From Dysgonomonas sp. PF1-14 (lineage in GTDB: Bacteria; Bacteroidota; Bacteroidia; Bacteroidales; Dysgonomonadaceae), in the NCBI RefSeq assembly GCF_029892965.1, contig NZ_JARXWN010000003.1, positions 370,464 through 434,463 on the forward strand: a stretch of DNA of 64,000 nucleotides. The letters are read 5' to 3'. The position numbers and the translations under genes were made by a program. Position 1 is the stretch's first letter. Each line of letters opens with the position of its first letter. The notes under the pieces are model-generated. The model was not told the DNA's origin. It did no database searches and saw only the letters and a list, made by a program, of their open reading frames with translations. Positions 54,579 to 63,062 of this stretch are shown in pieces.

Positions 54579-56465
54579 ATGAAACAACACTATAAATGGT
54601 TTAGCTTACTTGTCATCTGTGCGCTCCTGTTCGGAGCGTGCAGCGACGACGACAAAGATTTTGGCGAGCAGGGTGTAATTATAGAAACACCCGTAGTTTC
54701 CGAAATAACTTCTTACTCGGTGCAGTTGCAGGCGACATTAGCTGCGGCAAGCGACATAACATTGGGAAAGAGAGGTTTCTGTTACAGTACCCAAGCCAAT
54801 CCCGATATATACAGTTCTACAGTAGTAGCCACAGGAAATGAAGACTTTAGTGCTACTATAAGCGGATTGACTATAAATACAACATATTATATTCGTGCTT
54901 TTGTGAGTATCTATAACGGAGGGGTAGCCTATTCTCCTCAGATAGAAGTACTCACAGGTGAAGGTTCGCTCGATGAACAGCTGGCACAATACAAAGCTCC
55001 TGCCTATGCCGATAACTACGCAAGTATTGCTGCCTGGGACAAGCGCGATCAATGGAATCTGGCTAATGTGCACGACCCTTCGGTAGTATTGGCCGAAGAT
55101 GGTTATTACTATATGTATCAGACAGATGCTTCGTATGGTAATGTGCATGTCGGACACGGACATTTCCATGCACGCCGTTCCAAAGATCTTGTAAACTGGG
55201 AATATCTGGGTGGAACAATGCAAGACCTGCCCGCATGGGTAGTTCCTAAACTGAACGAAATACGTGCCGAAATGGGTTTACCTGCAAGTACGGGCGAAGG
55301 CGAATTCGGTTATTGGGCACCATGTGTGCGTAAGGTGCAGAATGGACTGTACCGTATGTATTATTCTATTGTTTGTCCCGGATTGCTCAATGGAGACGGC
55401 TCTTGGGGCGAACGGGCATTCATCGGCATGATGGAGAATACCGACCCTGCTAATAATGATGGTTGGGTAGACAAAGGATATGTAGTAACCAATGCTTCGG
55501 ACAAAGGACTTAACTTTTACGTACAGGCGGATGACTGGGCAAACTGTTACTATAAATGGAATGCTATCGACCCTTCATATATCATTACAGCAGAAGGTGC
55601 GCACTGGCTTATCTATGGCTCATGGCATAGCGGACTTGTAGCTATGGAACTGAATAGTACTACAGGCATGCCTAAACAGGATCTGGGTATTCCTTGGGCT
55701 GATGGCAATGCTCCTGCCGAATACGGACAAATCATCCACACACGTCAGGCAGGTAATCGCTGGCAGGCGAGTGAAGGACCTGAACTGGTTTACAACGCTG
55801 CTACAGGTTATTATTACCTGTTCGTAGCTTACGATGCACTGGGAGTTCCTTACAATACGCGTGTAGCTCGCTCGAAGAACATTACAGGCCCTTATCTGGG
55901 TATCGACGGAGCCAATGTAACCGAAGGTGCAGAGATGCTTCCTGTGGTCACTCACCCGTACAAATTTGCTAATACTAACGGTTGGGTAGGTTTTGCACAC
56001 TGTGCCGTATTTGATGACGGCAACGGTAACTGGTATTATTCTTCGCAAGGACGTTTACCTGAAAGTGTTGACAACGCTATCATGATGGGACATGTGCGCA
56101 GTATTCGTTGGACAAAAGATGGCTGGCCATTGGTAATGCCTGAGCGTTACGGTGCTGTTCCGAAAGTTGCTATCACAGAAGAAGAACTGATCGGAAACTG
56201 GGATCATATAGATATGTCGTATAGCTATGGAAGACAAAAGGAATCGTCTGTAATGACATTGACGGCAGAGCATACCGTATCGGAAGGCACATGGAAAAAT
56301 GCCTCGTGGAGCTATGATGCAGACAATCAGATACTCACTGTTAACGGAGTAGATCTCTATCTGCAACGCGAAGCAGACTGGGAAGCAAATCCAAGAACAC
56401 ATACGATTGTTTATGCTGCTTATGGTGGCAACAATAAAACATATTGGGGTAAAAAGGCAAAATGA
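54579..56465 (+). CDS. GH43 endo-arabinanase-like lipoprotein with N-terminal Ig-like domain
   Basis: A 628-residue lipoprotein (lipobox LFGACS, Cys21, followed by SDDDKD, an acidic run often seen in surface-exported lipoproteins). Residues 30-125 form an Ig/fibronectin-like domain (SYSVQLQATLAAAS; TYYIRAFVS). The GH43 propeller has Asp166 in NVHDPSVVL, Asp331 in NAIDPSYII and Glu399 in SEGPELVY. The C-terminal small barrel (from about 545, ELIGNWDHIDM) matches the one in the 41180 gene. It probably makes the first endo cuts at the cell surface. A terminator follows. Confidence 0.92.
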   Translation: MKQHYKWFSLLVICALLFGACSDDDKDFGEQGVIIETPVVSEITSYSVQLQATLAAASDITLGKRGFCYSTQANPDIYSSTVVATGNEDFSATISGLTINTTYYIRAFVSIYNGGVAYSPQIEVLTGEGSLDEQLAQYKAPAYADNYASIAAWDKRDQWNLANVHDPSVVLAEDGYYYMYQTDASYGNVHVGHGHFHARRSKDLVNWEYLGGTMQDLPAWVVPKLNEIRAEMGLPASTGEGEFGYWAPCVRKVQNGLYRMYYSIVCPGLLNGDGSWGERAFIGMMENTDPANNDGWVDKGYVVTNASDKGLNFYVQADDWANCYYKWNAIDPSYIITAEGAHWLIYGSWHSGLVAMELNSTTGMPKQDLGIPWADGNAPAEYGQIIHTRQAGNRWQASEGPELVYNAATGYYYLFVAYDALGVPYNTRVARSKNITGPYLGIDGANVTEGAEMLPVVTHPYKFANTNGWVGFAHCAVFDDGNGNWYYSSQGRLPESVDNAIMMGHVRSIRWTKDGWPLVMPERYGAVPKVAITEEELIGNWDHIDMSYSYGRQKESSVMTLTAEHTVSEGTWKNASWSYDADNQILTVNGVDLYLQREADWEANPRTHTIVYAAYGGNNKTYWGKKAK

Positions 56466-56483
56466 TTGGTTATCCCATACCAG

Positions 56484-56526
56484 AAACTGCTTTGGGGCGT
56501 AATCTCCAAAGCAGTTTTGTTTTTTA
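56484..56526 (+). terminator. Rho-independent terminator of the PUL operon
   Basis: AAACTGCTTTGG at 56484-56495 pairs with CCAAAGCAGTTT at 56506-56517, a perfect 12-bp stem, followed by a T-rich tract. Confidence 0.85.
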
Positions 56527-56546
56527 ATTTATGGTGTGAATACGTC

Positions 56547-56738
56547 TTTCAGAGTCTGTTTAAATTTTACCAAAATATTTTATTACAGATTCTTTTTCAT
56601 TCATTTTTAGGCTCTTTTGGTTTAATTTATCCCTTCTATCGGCTTAAATAGCCCGCTATTATCACCTCAAAAAAGAATAAATTATTCCCAAAATGGCTCT
56701 AAAAATCTGAATGAATAAAATTTAAACAGACTCTGAAA
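56547..56738 (-). mobile_element. MITE-like element, copy 2
   Basis: A non-coding unit with perfect 23-bp terminal inverted repeats, TTTCAGAGTCTGTTTAAATT and on at 56547-56569, matched at 56716-56738. The reverse complement aligns along its length with the element at 33395-33572 and has the same central AATAGC/GCTATT palindrome (56647-56660). Divergence between copies is moderate, roughly one base in four in the middle by eye. Confidence 0.75.
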
Positions 56739-56773
56739 TAAATGTAATAATAAAATGTTTTACAACATATTTT

Positions 56774-56829
56774 ATAAGTGTATAATTTTACACTTATTTT
56801 CATATCTTGCAAGTGTTTTTGATACACTT
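56774..56829 (+). promoter_or_regulatory. Two dyad sites upstream of the satellite operon
   Basis: The first dyad is perfect: ATAAGTGTA at 56774-56782 mirrors TACACTTAT at 56789-56797. The second pairs AAGTGT at 56811-56816 with ACACTT at 56824-56829. Between them lies TATCTTG at 56803-56809, a near match to the -7 box. The shared AAGTGT half-site suggests one dimeric regulator binding twice around the promoter; its identity is unknown. Confidence 0.5.
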
Positions 56830-56865
56830 ATTTAAAATAGGGTAAATGCAAGAACTTAAAAAACC

Positions 56866-57423
56866 ATGAAAACAGAGAAAGAAAAAATGGTTGCGGGCGA
56901 ACGCTATTGGGCACATGGCGAGGAGATCGTAAATCAACGCAAAGAAGTAAAACGCATATTGCATAAGTTGAACGTTACCGAATACTATACTGATAAATTT
57001 CGGGATGTGATAAATGAACTATGCCCTAATGCCGCAAAAGACCTGCGTCTCGAACCTCCTTTCTACTGTGATTATGGTGATCTTATTTATGCTGAAGAGA
57101 ACGTCTTTGTCAATTTTGGTGCTGTTTTTTTAGATGGCGGTACGATCAGAATAGGTGCAAATACAATGTTTGCTCCGGGCGTCCACGTTTATACGGCACG
57201 CCATCCACTCGATATTGCCGATCGCAGAGAATGGGAAGACTGTGCACCTGTGGTTATCGGTAAAGATTGCTGGATAGGAGGTCATGCTACAATATTGCCC
57301 GGAGTCACTATCGGCGACAGAGTGGTGATAGGTGCGGGAGCTGTTGTAACTAAGGACGTTCCGGCAGATTCATTGGCAGTCGGTAATCCGGCCAGAGTAG
57401 TGAAAAAATTGAATCAGAAATAA
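56866..57423 (+). CDS. Maltose/galactoside O-acetyltransferase-like hexapeptide enzyme
   Basis: A 185-residue trimeric left-handed beta-helix acetyltransferase of the Maa/LacA/NodL family, using acetyl-CoA. It has the N-terminal Mac domain (EKEKMVAGERYW), the catalytic His in YTARHPLD near residue 115, and hexapeptide repeats (WIGGHATILPGVTIGDRVVIGAGAVV). It is first in an operon with GH97 and GH51. It may acetylate a sugar or oligosaccharide to limit its accumulation, as proposed for LacA; the substrate is not deducible. It is cytoplasmic, with no signal peptide. Confidence 0.92.
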   Translation: MKTEKEKMVAGERYWAHGEEIVNQRKEVKRILHKLNVTEYYTDKFRDVINELCPNAAKDLRLEPPFYCDYGDLIYAEENVFVNFGAVFLDGGTIRIGANTMFAPGVHVYTARHPLDIADRREWEDCAPVVIGKDCWIGGHATILPGVTIGDRVVIGAGAVVTKDVPADSLAVGNPARVVKKLNQK

Positions 57424-57440
57424 ATAAAAACCTTTAAGCT

Positions 57441-59372
57441 ATGAAGAAACTATTAGGAGTCATCACTTTTGTGTGCCTTTTAGCGCTGGCTTCCTGTTCT
57501 CAGGAAGAAAGCAGGCTTTCCAGTCCGGACGGAAAGATCACAGTAAAGTTTCAGTCCGATTCATCCAATGTATTAAAGTATATCGTCAAGAAAGGCAACA
57601 TTCCGGTTCTTGAACCATCGGTTTTAGGACTGGTTCGCAGCGATGCCGATTTTTCAAAACTAGAGATTGTAAGTGTAGGCACTAAACGTGAAGTCAGCGA
57701 ATCATATATAACTCCTGCCGAAAAGCGTTTGAATAATACATTCAAGGCAAATGAATGGAATGTGAAAGTGAAAAATCCGGAAGGAAAAGAAATGACTATA
57801 ACTTTTCATTTGGCCGACAACGGCGTTGCTTTCCGTTATGTATTTGAAGAAAAGACCGAAGATAAAAGGATAATAGAAAAAGAAGTCACCTCATTCAAAT
57901 TTCCATCTTCGGCTAAAGGATGGTTACATCCGCACGATGATGTGAAAAACTGTTGGGCGCAGACTTGTCCCAGCTATGAAGATAATTACATGGTAGATGT
58001 GCCTGTTGGTACACAAGCCCCTAAAAAAGCCGGATGGAGTTTCCCAGCATTGTACAATGTAGGAGATAATTGGGTTCTAATAGCCGAAGCAGGACTCGAA
58101 CCTCCGTATTGTGGTACACGTCTTGCACAGGATAGCCCCGACGGAGAATATTCCATCGAATTTCCACAGGCAGGTGAAACTGTAAAGCCAACAGACCCTA
58201 TAACTCCAATCTCAGAATTGCCTTTACGATCTCCTTGGCGTGTGATGATGCTCGGAGAACTGAACGATATAGTAGAAAGTTCGATGGTGACAGATATTTC
58301 CGAGCCAAGCAGAATCGAAAATATAGATTTCGTAAAACCTGGTATTGCAGCATGGAGCTGGGGTATAGAAAAAGACAATTCGGTAAACTATGACCGCCAG
58401 AAGCAATATATAGACTATGCTGCTGAAATGACATGGGAATATGTCCTTATAGATGTTGAATGGGATCAGCGTATTGGTTACGACCGTATGCAGGAACTGA
58501 TCGATTATGCTAAATCTAAAAATGTAGGCATCATTCTTTGGTACAACTCGTCGGGAGACTGGAATACCACCCATTATACACCAAAGAGTGCGTTACTGGA
58601 GAAAGATGCGCGTCGCAAAGAATTTGAACGAATCAGTACAATGGGAGTGTCAGGTATTAAAGTGGATTTCTGGCCGGGTGATGCACCTTCTGCCATACAG
58701 TATTATTACGATATGATGCAGGATGCTGCCGATTATAAGTTGCTTCTCAATTTTCACGGAACTACAGTGCCTCGCGGATGGAGCCGCACATATCCTAACC
58801 TGATGACGTTGGAGTCTATAAAAGGATTTGAGTTTATTACATTTGCTCAGGAAACTGCCGATCTTGCACCTCAACATTGTGCAACAGCCGTTTTTGCACG
58901 CAATGTAGTCGGGCCTATGGATTTCACTCCTGTTTGCTTTGGTGAAATTCCGGGTATTCAGCGCCGTACTTCCAATGGTTTCGAAATAGCTCTTACCGTT
59001 TTATTCCAATCGGGAATCCAACATTATGTGGAAGTGCCCGAAAGTATGGCACAACAACCCGATTACGTGAAAGACTATATGAAACACGTTCCTCGTGTTT
59101 GGAACGATATAAAGCTGATCGACGGTTTTCCTGCCAAATATGCTGTGATTGCCCGCAAAGCCGGTGACAAATGGTATGTGGCAGGTATCAATGCCGAAGC
59201 AGAAGTAAAATCATTAGAACTGGATCTGTTGAAATTGAATATACAGAAAAGTGGAATGATGATTACCGACGGAGATACAAACCGTACTTTTTCACAAAAA
59301 GAGGTTTCTCCAGAAAATGGTAAACTAAAAGTAGACATACAGCCAAATGGAGGCTTTGTTGTAGTATTCTAA
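57441..59372 (+). CDS. GH97 glycoside hydrolase, retaining type
   Basis: A 643-residue exported lipoprotein-like enzyme (ALASCS, Cys19). An N-terminal beta-sandwich (about 25-280) precedes the TIM barrel. GIKVDFWPGD places an Asp at 409, the nucleophile position of retaining GH97 enzymes, and Glu458 in TLESIKGFEF fits the acid/base. Retaining GH97 members act on alpha-galactosides or beta-L-arabinopyranosides, whereas the inverting members are alpha-glucosidases. Beside arabinan genes, a role on galactose or arabinopyranose side groups is plausible. Confidence 0.92.
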   Translation: MKKLLGVITFVCLLALASCSQEESRLSSPDGKITVKFQSDSSNVLKYIVKKGNIPVLEPSVLGLVRSDADFSKLEIVSVGTKREVSESYITPAEKRLNNTFKANEWNVKVKNPEGKEMTITFHLADNGVAFRYVFEEKTEDKRIIEKEVTSFKFPSSAKGWLHPHDDVKNCWAQTCPSYEDNYMVDVPVGTQAPKKAGWSFPALYNVGDNWVLIAEAGLEPPYCGTRLAQDSPDGEYSIEFPQAGETVKPTDPITPISELPLRSPWRVMMLGELNDIVESSMVTDISEPSRIENIDFVKPGIAAWSWGIEKDNSVNYDRQKQYIDYAAEMTWEYVLIDVEWDQRIGYDRMQELIDYAKSKNVGIILWYNSSGDWNTTHYTPKSALLEKDARRKEFERISTMGVSGIKVDFWPGDAPSAIQYYYDMMQDAADYKLLLNFHGTTVPRGWSRTYPNLMTLESIKGFEFITFAQETADLAPQHCATAVFARNVVGPMDFTPVCFGEIPGIQRRTSNGFEIALTVLFQSGIQHYVEVPESMAQQPDYVKDYMKHVPRVWNDIKLIDGFPAKYAVIARKAGDKWYVAGINAEAEVKSLELDLLKLNIQKSGMMITDGDTNRTFSQKEVSPENGKLKVDIQPNGGFVVVF

Positions 59373-59381
59373 TCAAAAACA

Positions 59382-61364
59382 ATGATAAACATGAAAAAGA
59401 AACTAACTAAAATTTTAAGCCTTGCAGCCTTGCTTGCTTTCGGACAGGTGACGACGGCTCAGCAGTCTTACGAATTTGAACTGGACACAAAGAAGGTGGG
59501 TGCTCCGATACAATCTACTATGTACGGACTGTTCTTTGAGGATATAAATTTTGCTGCTGATGGCGGTCTGTATGCAGAACTGGTGAAAAACCGTTCGTTC
59601 GATTTTCCTCAAAGCCTGATGGGCTGGTACACTTTTGGTAAAGTGGAAGTAACGAAAAATAACCCTTTGTTTGACAGGAATCCTAACTATGTGGTACTAT
59701 CCGATCCGGGACATGCACATAAACGTACCGGCATCGAAAACGAAGGATTTAGAGGAATGGGTTTCAAGAAAGATGCAACCTATCGTTTCTCTGTTTGGGC
59801 AAAAAATGTAAATGCAACAGGAGATCAGAAGATAAGAGTTGAACTGATCAATCCTAAAAGCGATATTATCGGAAGTGCAGATTTGACGATAAATTCATCT
59901 GACTGGAAGAAATACCAGATTACAATAACATCAAAAGTGACTGAAGAAAAAGGACGTTTGCGTATATTCCTTGCTTCCGGTGGATCGGTGGCACTAGAAC
60001 ATATTTCTCTGTTCCCAACAGATACGTATAAAGGTCGTGAAAACGGATTGAGAAAAGATCTTGCTCAGGCATTAGCTGATATTCATCCCGGTGTTTTCCG
60101 ATTCCCGGGCGGATGTATTGTAGAAGGTACCGATCTGGATAGCCGCTATGACTGGAAAAAGAGCGTAGGCCCTGTTGAAAACCGTCCGTTGAACGAAAAC
60201 AGATGGCACTACACATTCCCTCACCGTTTCTTCCCTGACTACTTTCAGAGTTATGGTTTAGGTTTCTACGAATACTTCCTGCTATCGGAAGATATGGGTG
60301 CTGAACCACTTCCTGTACTTAGTTGTGGTCTGGCTTGCCAGTTTCAGAACGAAGATGAACATTGCCATGTGCCTGTCGGAGAACTTGATCCTTACATACA
60401 GGATGCACTCGACCTGATAGAGTTTGCCAATGGCGCAGTTACTTCTACTTGGGGAAAAGTACGTGCCGATATGGGACATCCCGAGCCATTTAACCTGAAA
60501 TATATTGGTATCGGTAACGAGCAGTGGGGCAAAGAATATCCGGAACGCCTTGAACCGTTTGTAAAAGCTATCCGTGCAAAATATCCGGATATCAAGATTA
60601 TAGGTAGCTCAGGCCCTTCTGCCGATGGTAAAGAGTTCGACTATCTGTGGCCTGAAATGAAACGCATAAAAGTAGATTTGGTTGACGAACATTATTACAA
60701 AGAGCCGAACTGGTTCCTTAGCAATGCCAGCCGTTACGACAATTACGACCGCAAAGGTCCTGCCGTATTTGCAGGAGAATATGCGTCACACGATCACTCT
60801 ACCGGAAAACAGAACAACTTCCTGTCTGCATTGACCGAAGCTGCATTTATGACCGGATTGGAGCGTAACGCCGATATTGTACATATGTGTACTTATGCAC
60901 CTTTGTTTGCTCATGTTGAGGCATGGCAATGGAATCCTGATATGATATGGTTCGATAACCTGAGAATGATGAAAACGCCAAACTATTACATACAGCAACT
61001 TTATGCGTACAATAAAGGAACAAATGTGATGACTTTAACCAGAGACAAGAAGGCGATTGCAGGAGACGATAACTTGTACGCATCTGCAGTATTTGATAAG
61101 GACGAGAATTGCTATATTGTTAAAGTAGCTAATACAGGTACTGAAGCAAAAGACATCAAGGTAACGCTGACAGGTGGAAAGAAAAATGCAACTTATACAG
61201 TAGGTGATTGTGTGATGATGCAGAACAATGACTTGAAGGTAATCAATACTTTAGACGCACCTTCAAATATCGTTCCTCAAAAAACTTCAGCAACAATAAA
61301 CGGAAATATATTGAGTGTAAAAGCTCCGGCTCAGTCATTCAATTTATATAAAATAAAGCTTTAA
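59382..61364 (+). CDS. GH51 alpha-L-arabinofuranosidase with N-terminal CBM-like domain
   Basis: A 660-residue exported enzyme. The signal peptide ends near TTAQ; ATG 59382 or 59391 may be the start. A beta-sandwich of CBM4 type sits at about residues 75-215 (FSVWAKNVNATGDQKIRVEL). The barrel has acid/base Glu380 in GIGNEQWG and nucleophile Glu466 in FAGEYASH. The region FRFPGGCIVEGTDLDSRYDWK is typical of this longer GH51 group. It differs clearly from the shorter GH51 at 39605, so the locus has two non-redundant arabinofuranosidases. Confidence 0.94.
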   Translation: MINMKKKLTKILSLAALLAFGQVTTAQQSYEFELDTKKVGAPIQSTMYGLFFEDINFAADGGLYAELVKNRSFDFPQSLMGWYTFGKVEVTKNNPLFDRNPNYVVLSDPGHAHKRTGIENEGFRGMGFKKDATYRFSVWAKNVNATGDQKIRVELINPKSDIIGSADLTINSSDWKKYQITITSKVTEEKGRLRIFLASGGSVALEHISLFPTDTYKGRENGLRKDLAQALADIHPGVFRFPGGCIVEGTDLDSRYDWKKSVGPVENRPLNENRWHYTFPHRFFPDYFQSYGLGFYEYFLLSEDMGAEPLPVLSCGLACQFQNEDEHCHVPVGELDPYIQDALDLIEFANGAVTSTWGKVRADMGHPEPFNLKYIGIGNEQWGKEYPERLEPFVKAIRAKYPDIKIIGSSGPSADGKEFDYLWPEMKRIKVDLVDEHYYKEPNWFLSNASRYDNYDRKGPAVFAGEYASHDHSTGKQNNFLSALTEAAFMTGLERNADIVHMCTYAPLFAHVEAWQWNPDMIWFDNLRMMKTPNYYIQQLYAYNKGTNVMTLTRDKKAIAGDDNLYASAVFDKDENCYIVKVANTGTEAKDIKVTLTGGKKNATYTVGDCVMMQNNDLKVINTLDAPSNIVPQKTSATINGNILSVKAPAQSFNLYKIKL

Positions 61365-61383
61365 GTTAGATTCAACAATGAGA

Positions 61384-61434
61384 GAGGAATCCAACCCTGT
61401 TTTCTTTAAAGGAGAATATTTGGATTCCTTTTTA
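61384..61434 (+). terminator. Terminator of the satellite operon
   Basis: AGGAATCCAA at 61385-61394 pairs with TTGGATTCCT at 61420-61429, with a 25-base loop and a T run after the stem. Confidence 0.65.
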
Positions 61435-61456
61435 TTATCCAAAACTCAGGGTAGAA

Positions 61457-61464
61457 TATTTTTG
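61457..61464 (+). promoter_or_regulatory. -7 box upstream of the protease-like gene
   Basis: TATTTTTG fits TAnnTTTG, 87 bases before the start codon at 61551. No TTG at the expected -33 distance. Confidence 0.4.
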
Positions 61465-61550
61465 CAATTTATCTATATAGAATAGCTGATAGATATTGTA
61501 AAAAAATAATTGATGTTTGAGTTTAACATACTTAATAAAATCTGTATAGA

Positions 61551-63002
61551 ATGAAGTATAAACTATCTCTTTTGTGTTTTTTTGCATGTTTCCACATGTT
61601 GGGTTATGCTCAGCAGGACATCAATCAAAAAATGATGGATAAACTTGAGGCTGGTAACTATGCGAAAGCGAAGCAATTTTATTCCTATTTAAAAAGGTGG
61701 GGAGCTACTTTGCATCCATCCATGGAGAGTTTCTACAAATATTCGATGGCAAATTTCCATAACAAACCCGATAGCGCAGTCATCCACTTGGAAGCCACAT
61801 TGAAGGAAGAGGGGAATTATGATGCCACTTTTATTTTTGAACTTTATTACAGATTGTGGAAATTGTATGCAGAAACATTGCAGAATTATGATAAAGCTTT
61901 ATCTACGTGTAATGATATAAATTCTTTTATAGAAAAGAATCCTTATAATGTAAATGAACAGGTATTGATGGAATTGAGTGGATTTGCTTCCGATTGGGAA
62001 CGGCAAACTCTGCGTAGAATGCAGGAGCCGTCCATCAGAATCTCGCGGGATGATTCAAAAAATACAACAGCTATAGTAAGTGACAGTATTATCAATGATT
62101 TATTATTTTTTGAAGCCATATATAATAAGGAGAATAGAATAAAAACAGTTTTTGATACTGGCTTAATGGATTACTTCTTAATAGACAATGATATTGCTGA
62201 AAAGATAGGTGCCAGAAAATATCCTATTTTTGATAACGATACAGTGGGAACTCTTAACGGAAGACAGGTGCAGGGCTATTCAGGTATTCTTGACTCGGTA
62301 CGGATAGCAAATGTCGTATTATATAATATCCCGGTCTTTATTTGGGATAGAAAATCTTTAGTTAATGTATCCGACTCTGTATCGCTCGATTCTTTGAAAA
62401 AAGAAAAAGTGGATAACTTTTATAAGTCTACTGACGTAATTATGGGCTTAAAAGCAATGAGCCTGATAGGGAAGATAAAGCTCAACAGGACAGACAAAGT
62501 ATTGTGTTTTCCTACATCGAAAGAAGAAATATCCTCAGGAAAAGATCCGAATATTTTCATCATCGCCAATAAACTGTTCACACAAATAAAAATCAATAAT
62601 CTTTCATTAACAGCTTTTGTAGATACCGGAGATAATGAATATGCAACTATAGATTCCTGGTTTTATGAGAAGCATAAAGAAGATATACCGATTGATACAT
62701 TAATAGAGAAAGAGACTTTTAATAGAGCGATGTTTCACGATATTCGCCAGAATATTCTTCATGAGATTGCAGATAATCCGTCTATCGTATTTAATGGTAG
62801 GGCATTAAGCACAGAAAAATATAATAAGGTATATATTACTTCATTGAAGAATTGGAATACGCTGGGTGCAACTCCTGCGAATAATGTATATCCGGATATT
62901 ACAGAGGGAGTAGTAGGGTATGACTTTTTTAAACATCTGGGAGAAGAAATTTTGTTCGATTTTCGTAATATGCGAATAGATGTCCTTGAAAAAAGTGATT
63001 AA
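61551..63002 (+). CDS. Retropepsin-like aspartyl protease with two DTG lobes
   Basis: A 483-residue exported protein. The signal peptide ends in GYAQ at about residue 21. Residues 25-170 are helical and TPR-like (YNKALSTCNDI region). Two lobes of the aspartyl-protease fold follow: DTG at Asp202 (TVFDTGLMDYFLID) with closing VIMGLKAMSLIGKIKLN, and DTG at Asp358 (AFVDTGDNEYATID) with closing VVGYDFFKHLGEEILFDFRN. Having both catalytic motifs in one chain suggests an internal pseudo-dimer like pepsin. Activity is not proven, and the target is unknown. Confidence 0.75.
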   Translation: MKYKLSLLCFFACFHMLGYAQQDINQKMMDKLEAGNYAKAKQFYSYLKRWGATLHPSMESFYKYSMANFHNKPDSAVIHLEATLKEEGNYDATFIFELYYRLWKLYAETLQNYDKALSTCNDINSFIEKNPYNVNEQVLMELSGFASDWERQTLRRMQEPSIRISRDDSKNTTAIVSDSIINDLLFFEAIYNKENRIKTVFDTGLMDYFLIDNDIAEKIGARKYPIFDNDTVGTLNGRQVQGYSGILDSVRIANVVLYNIPVFIWDRKSLVNVSDSVSLDSLKKEKVDNFYKSTDVIMGLKAMSLIGKIKLNRTDKVLCFPTSKEEISSGKDPNIFIIANKLFTQIKINNLSLTAFVDTGDNEYATIDSWFYEKHKEDIPIDTLIEKETFNRAMFHDIRQNILHEIADNPSIVFNGRALSTEKYNKVYITSLKNWNTLGATPANNVYPDITEGVVGYDFFKHLGEEILFDFRNMRIDVLEKSD

Positions 63003-63062
63003 TTGAATCCACTAATTAGATAAATTGTATAAAAATTAAAATCATATAACAAGATAACCAAA

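Larger units (their letters stand above)
56466..56865. other. Intergenic region between PUL operon and satellite operon
   Basis: These 400 bases hold the PUL terminator (56484-56526), the second MITE-like copy (56547-56738) and two dyad sequences (56774-56829) before the acetyltransferase gene. A 61-codon frame (56466-56651) lies inside the repeat and is not a gene. Confidence 0.7.

Noticed and set aside
56466..56651. 61-codon open frame after the PUL
   Set aside because: It starts in the terminator and runs through the MITE-like element; no coding character.
38600..61364. Anti-phage defence or secondary-metabolite cluster
   Set aside because: All genes are explained by glycan degradation and uptake; no nuclease, toxin or biosynthetic enzymes are present.
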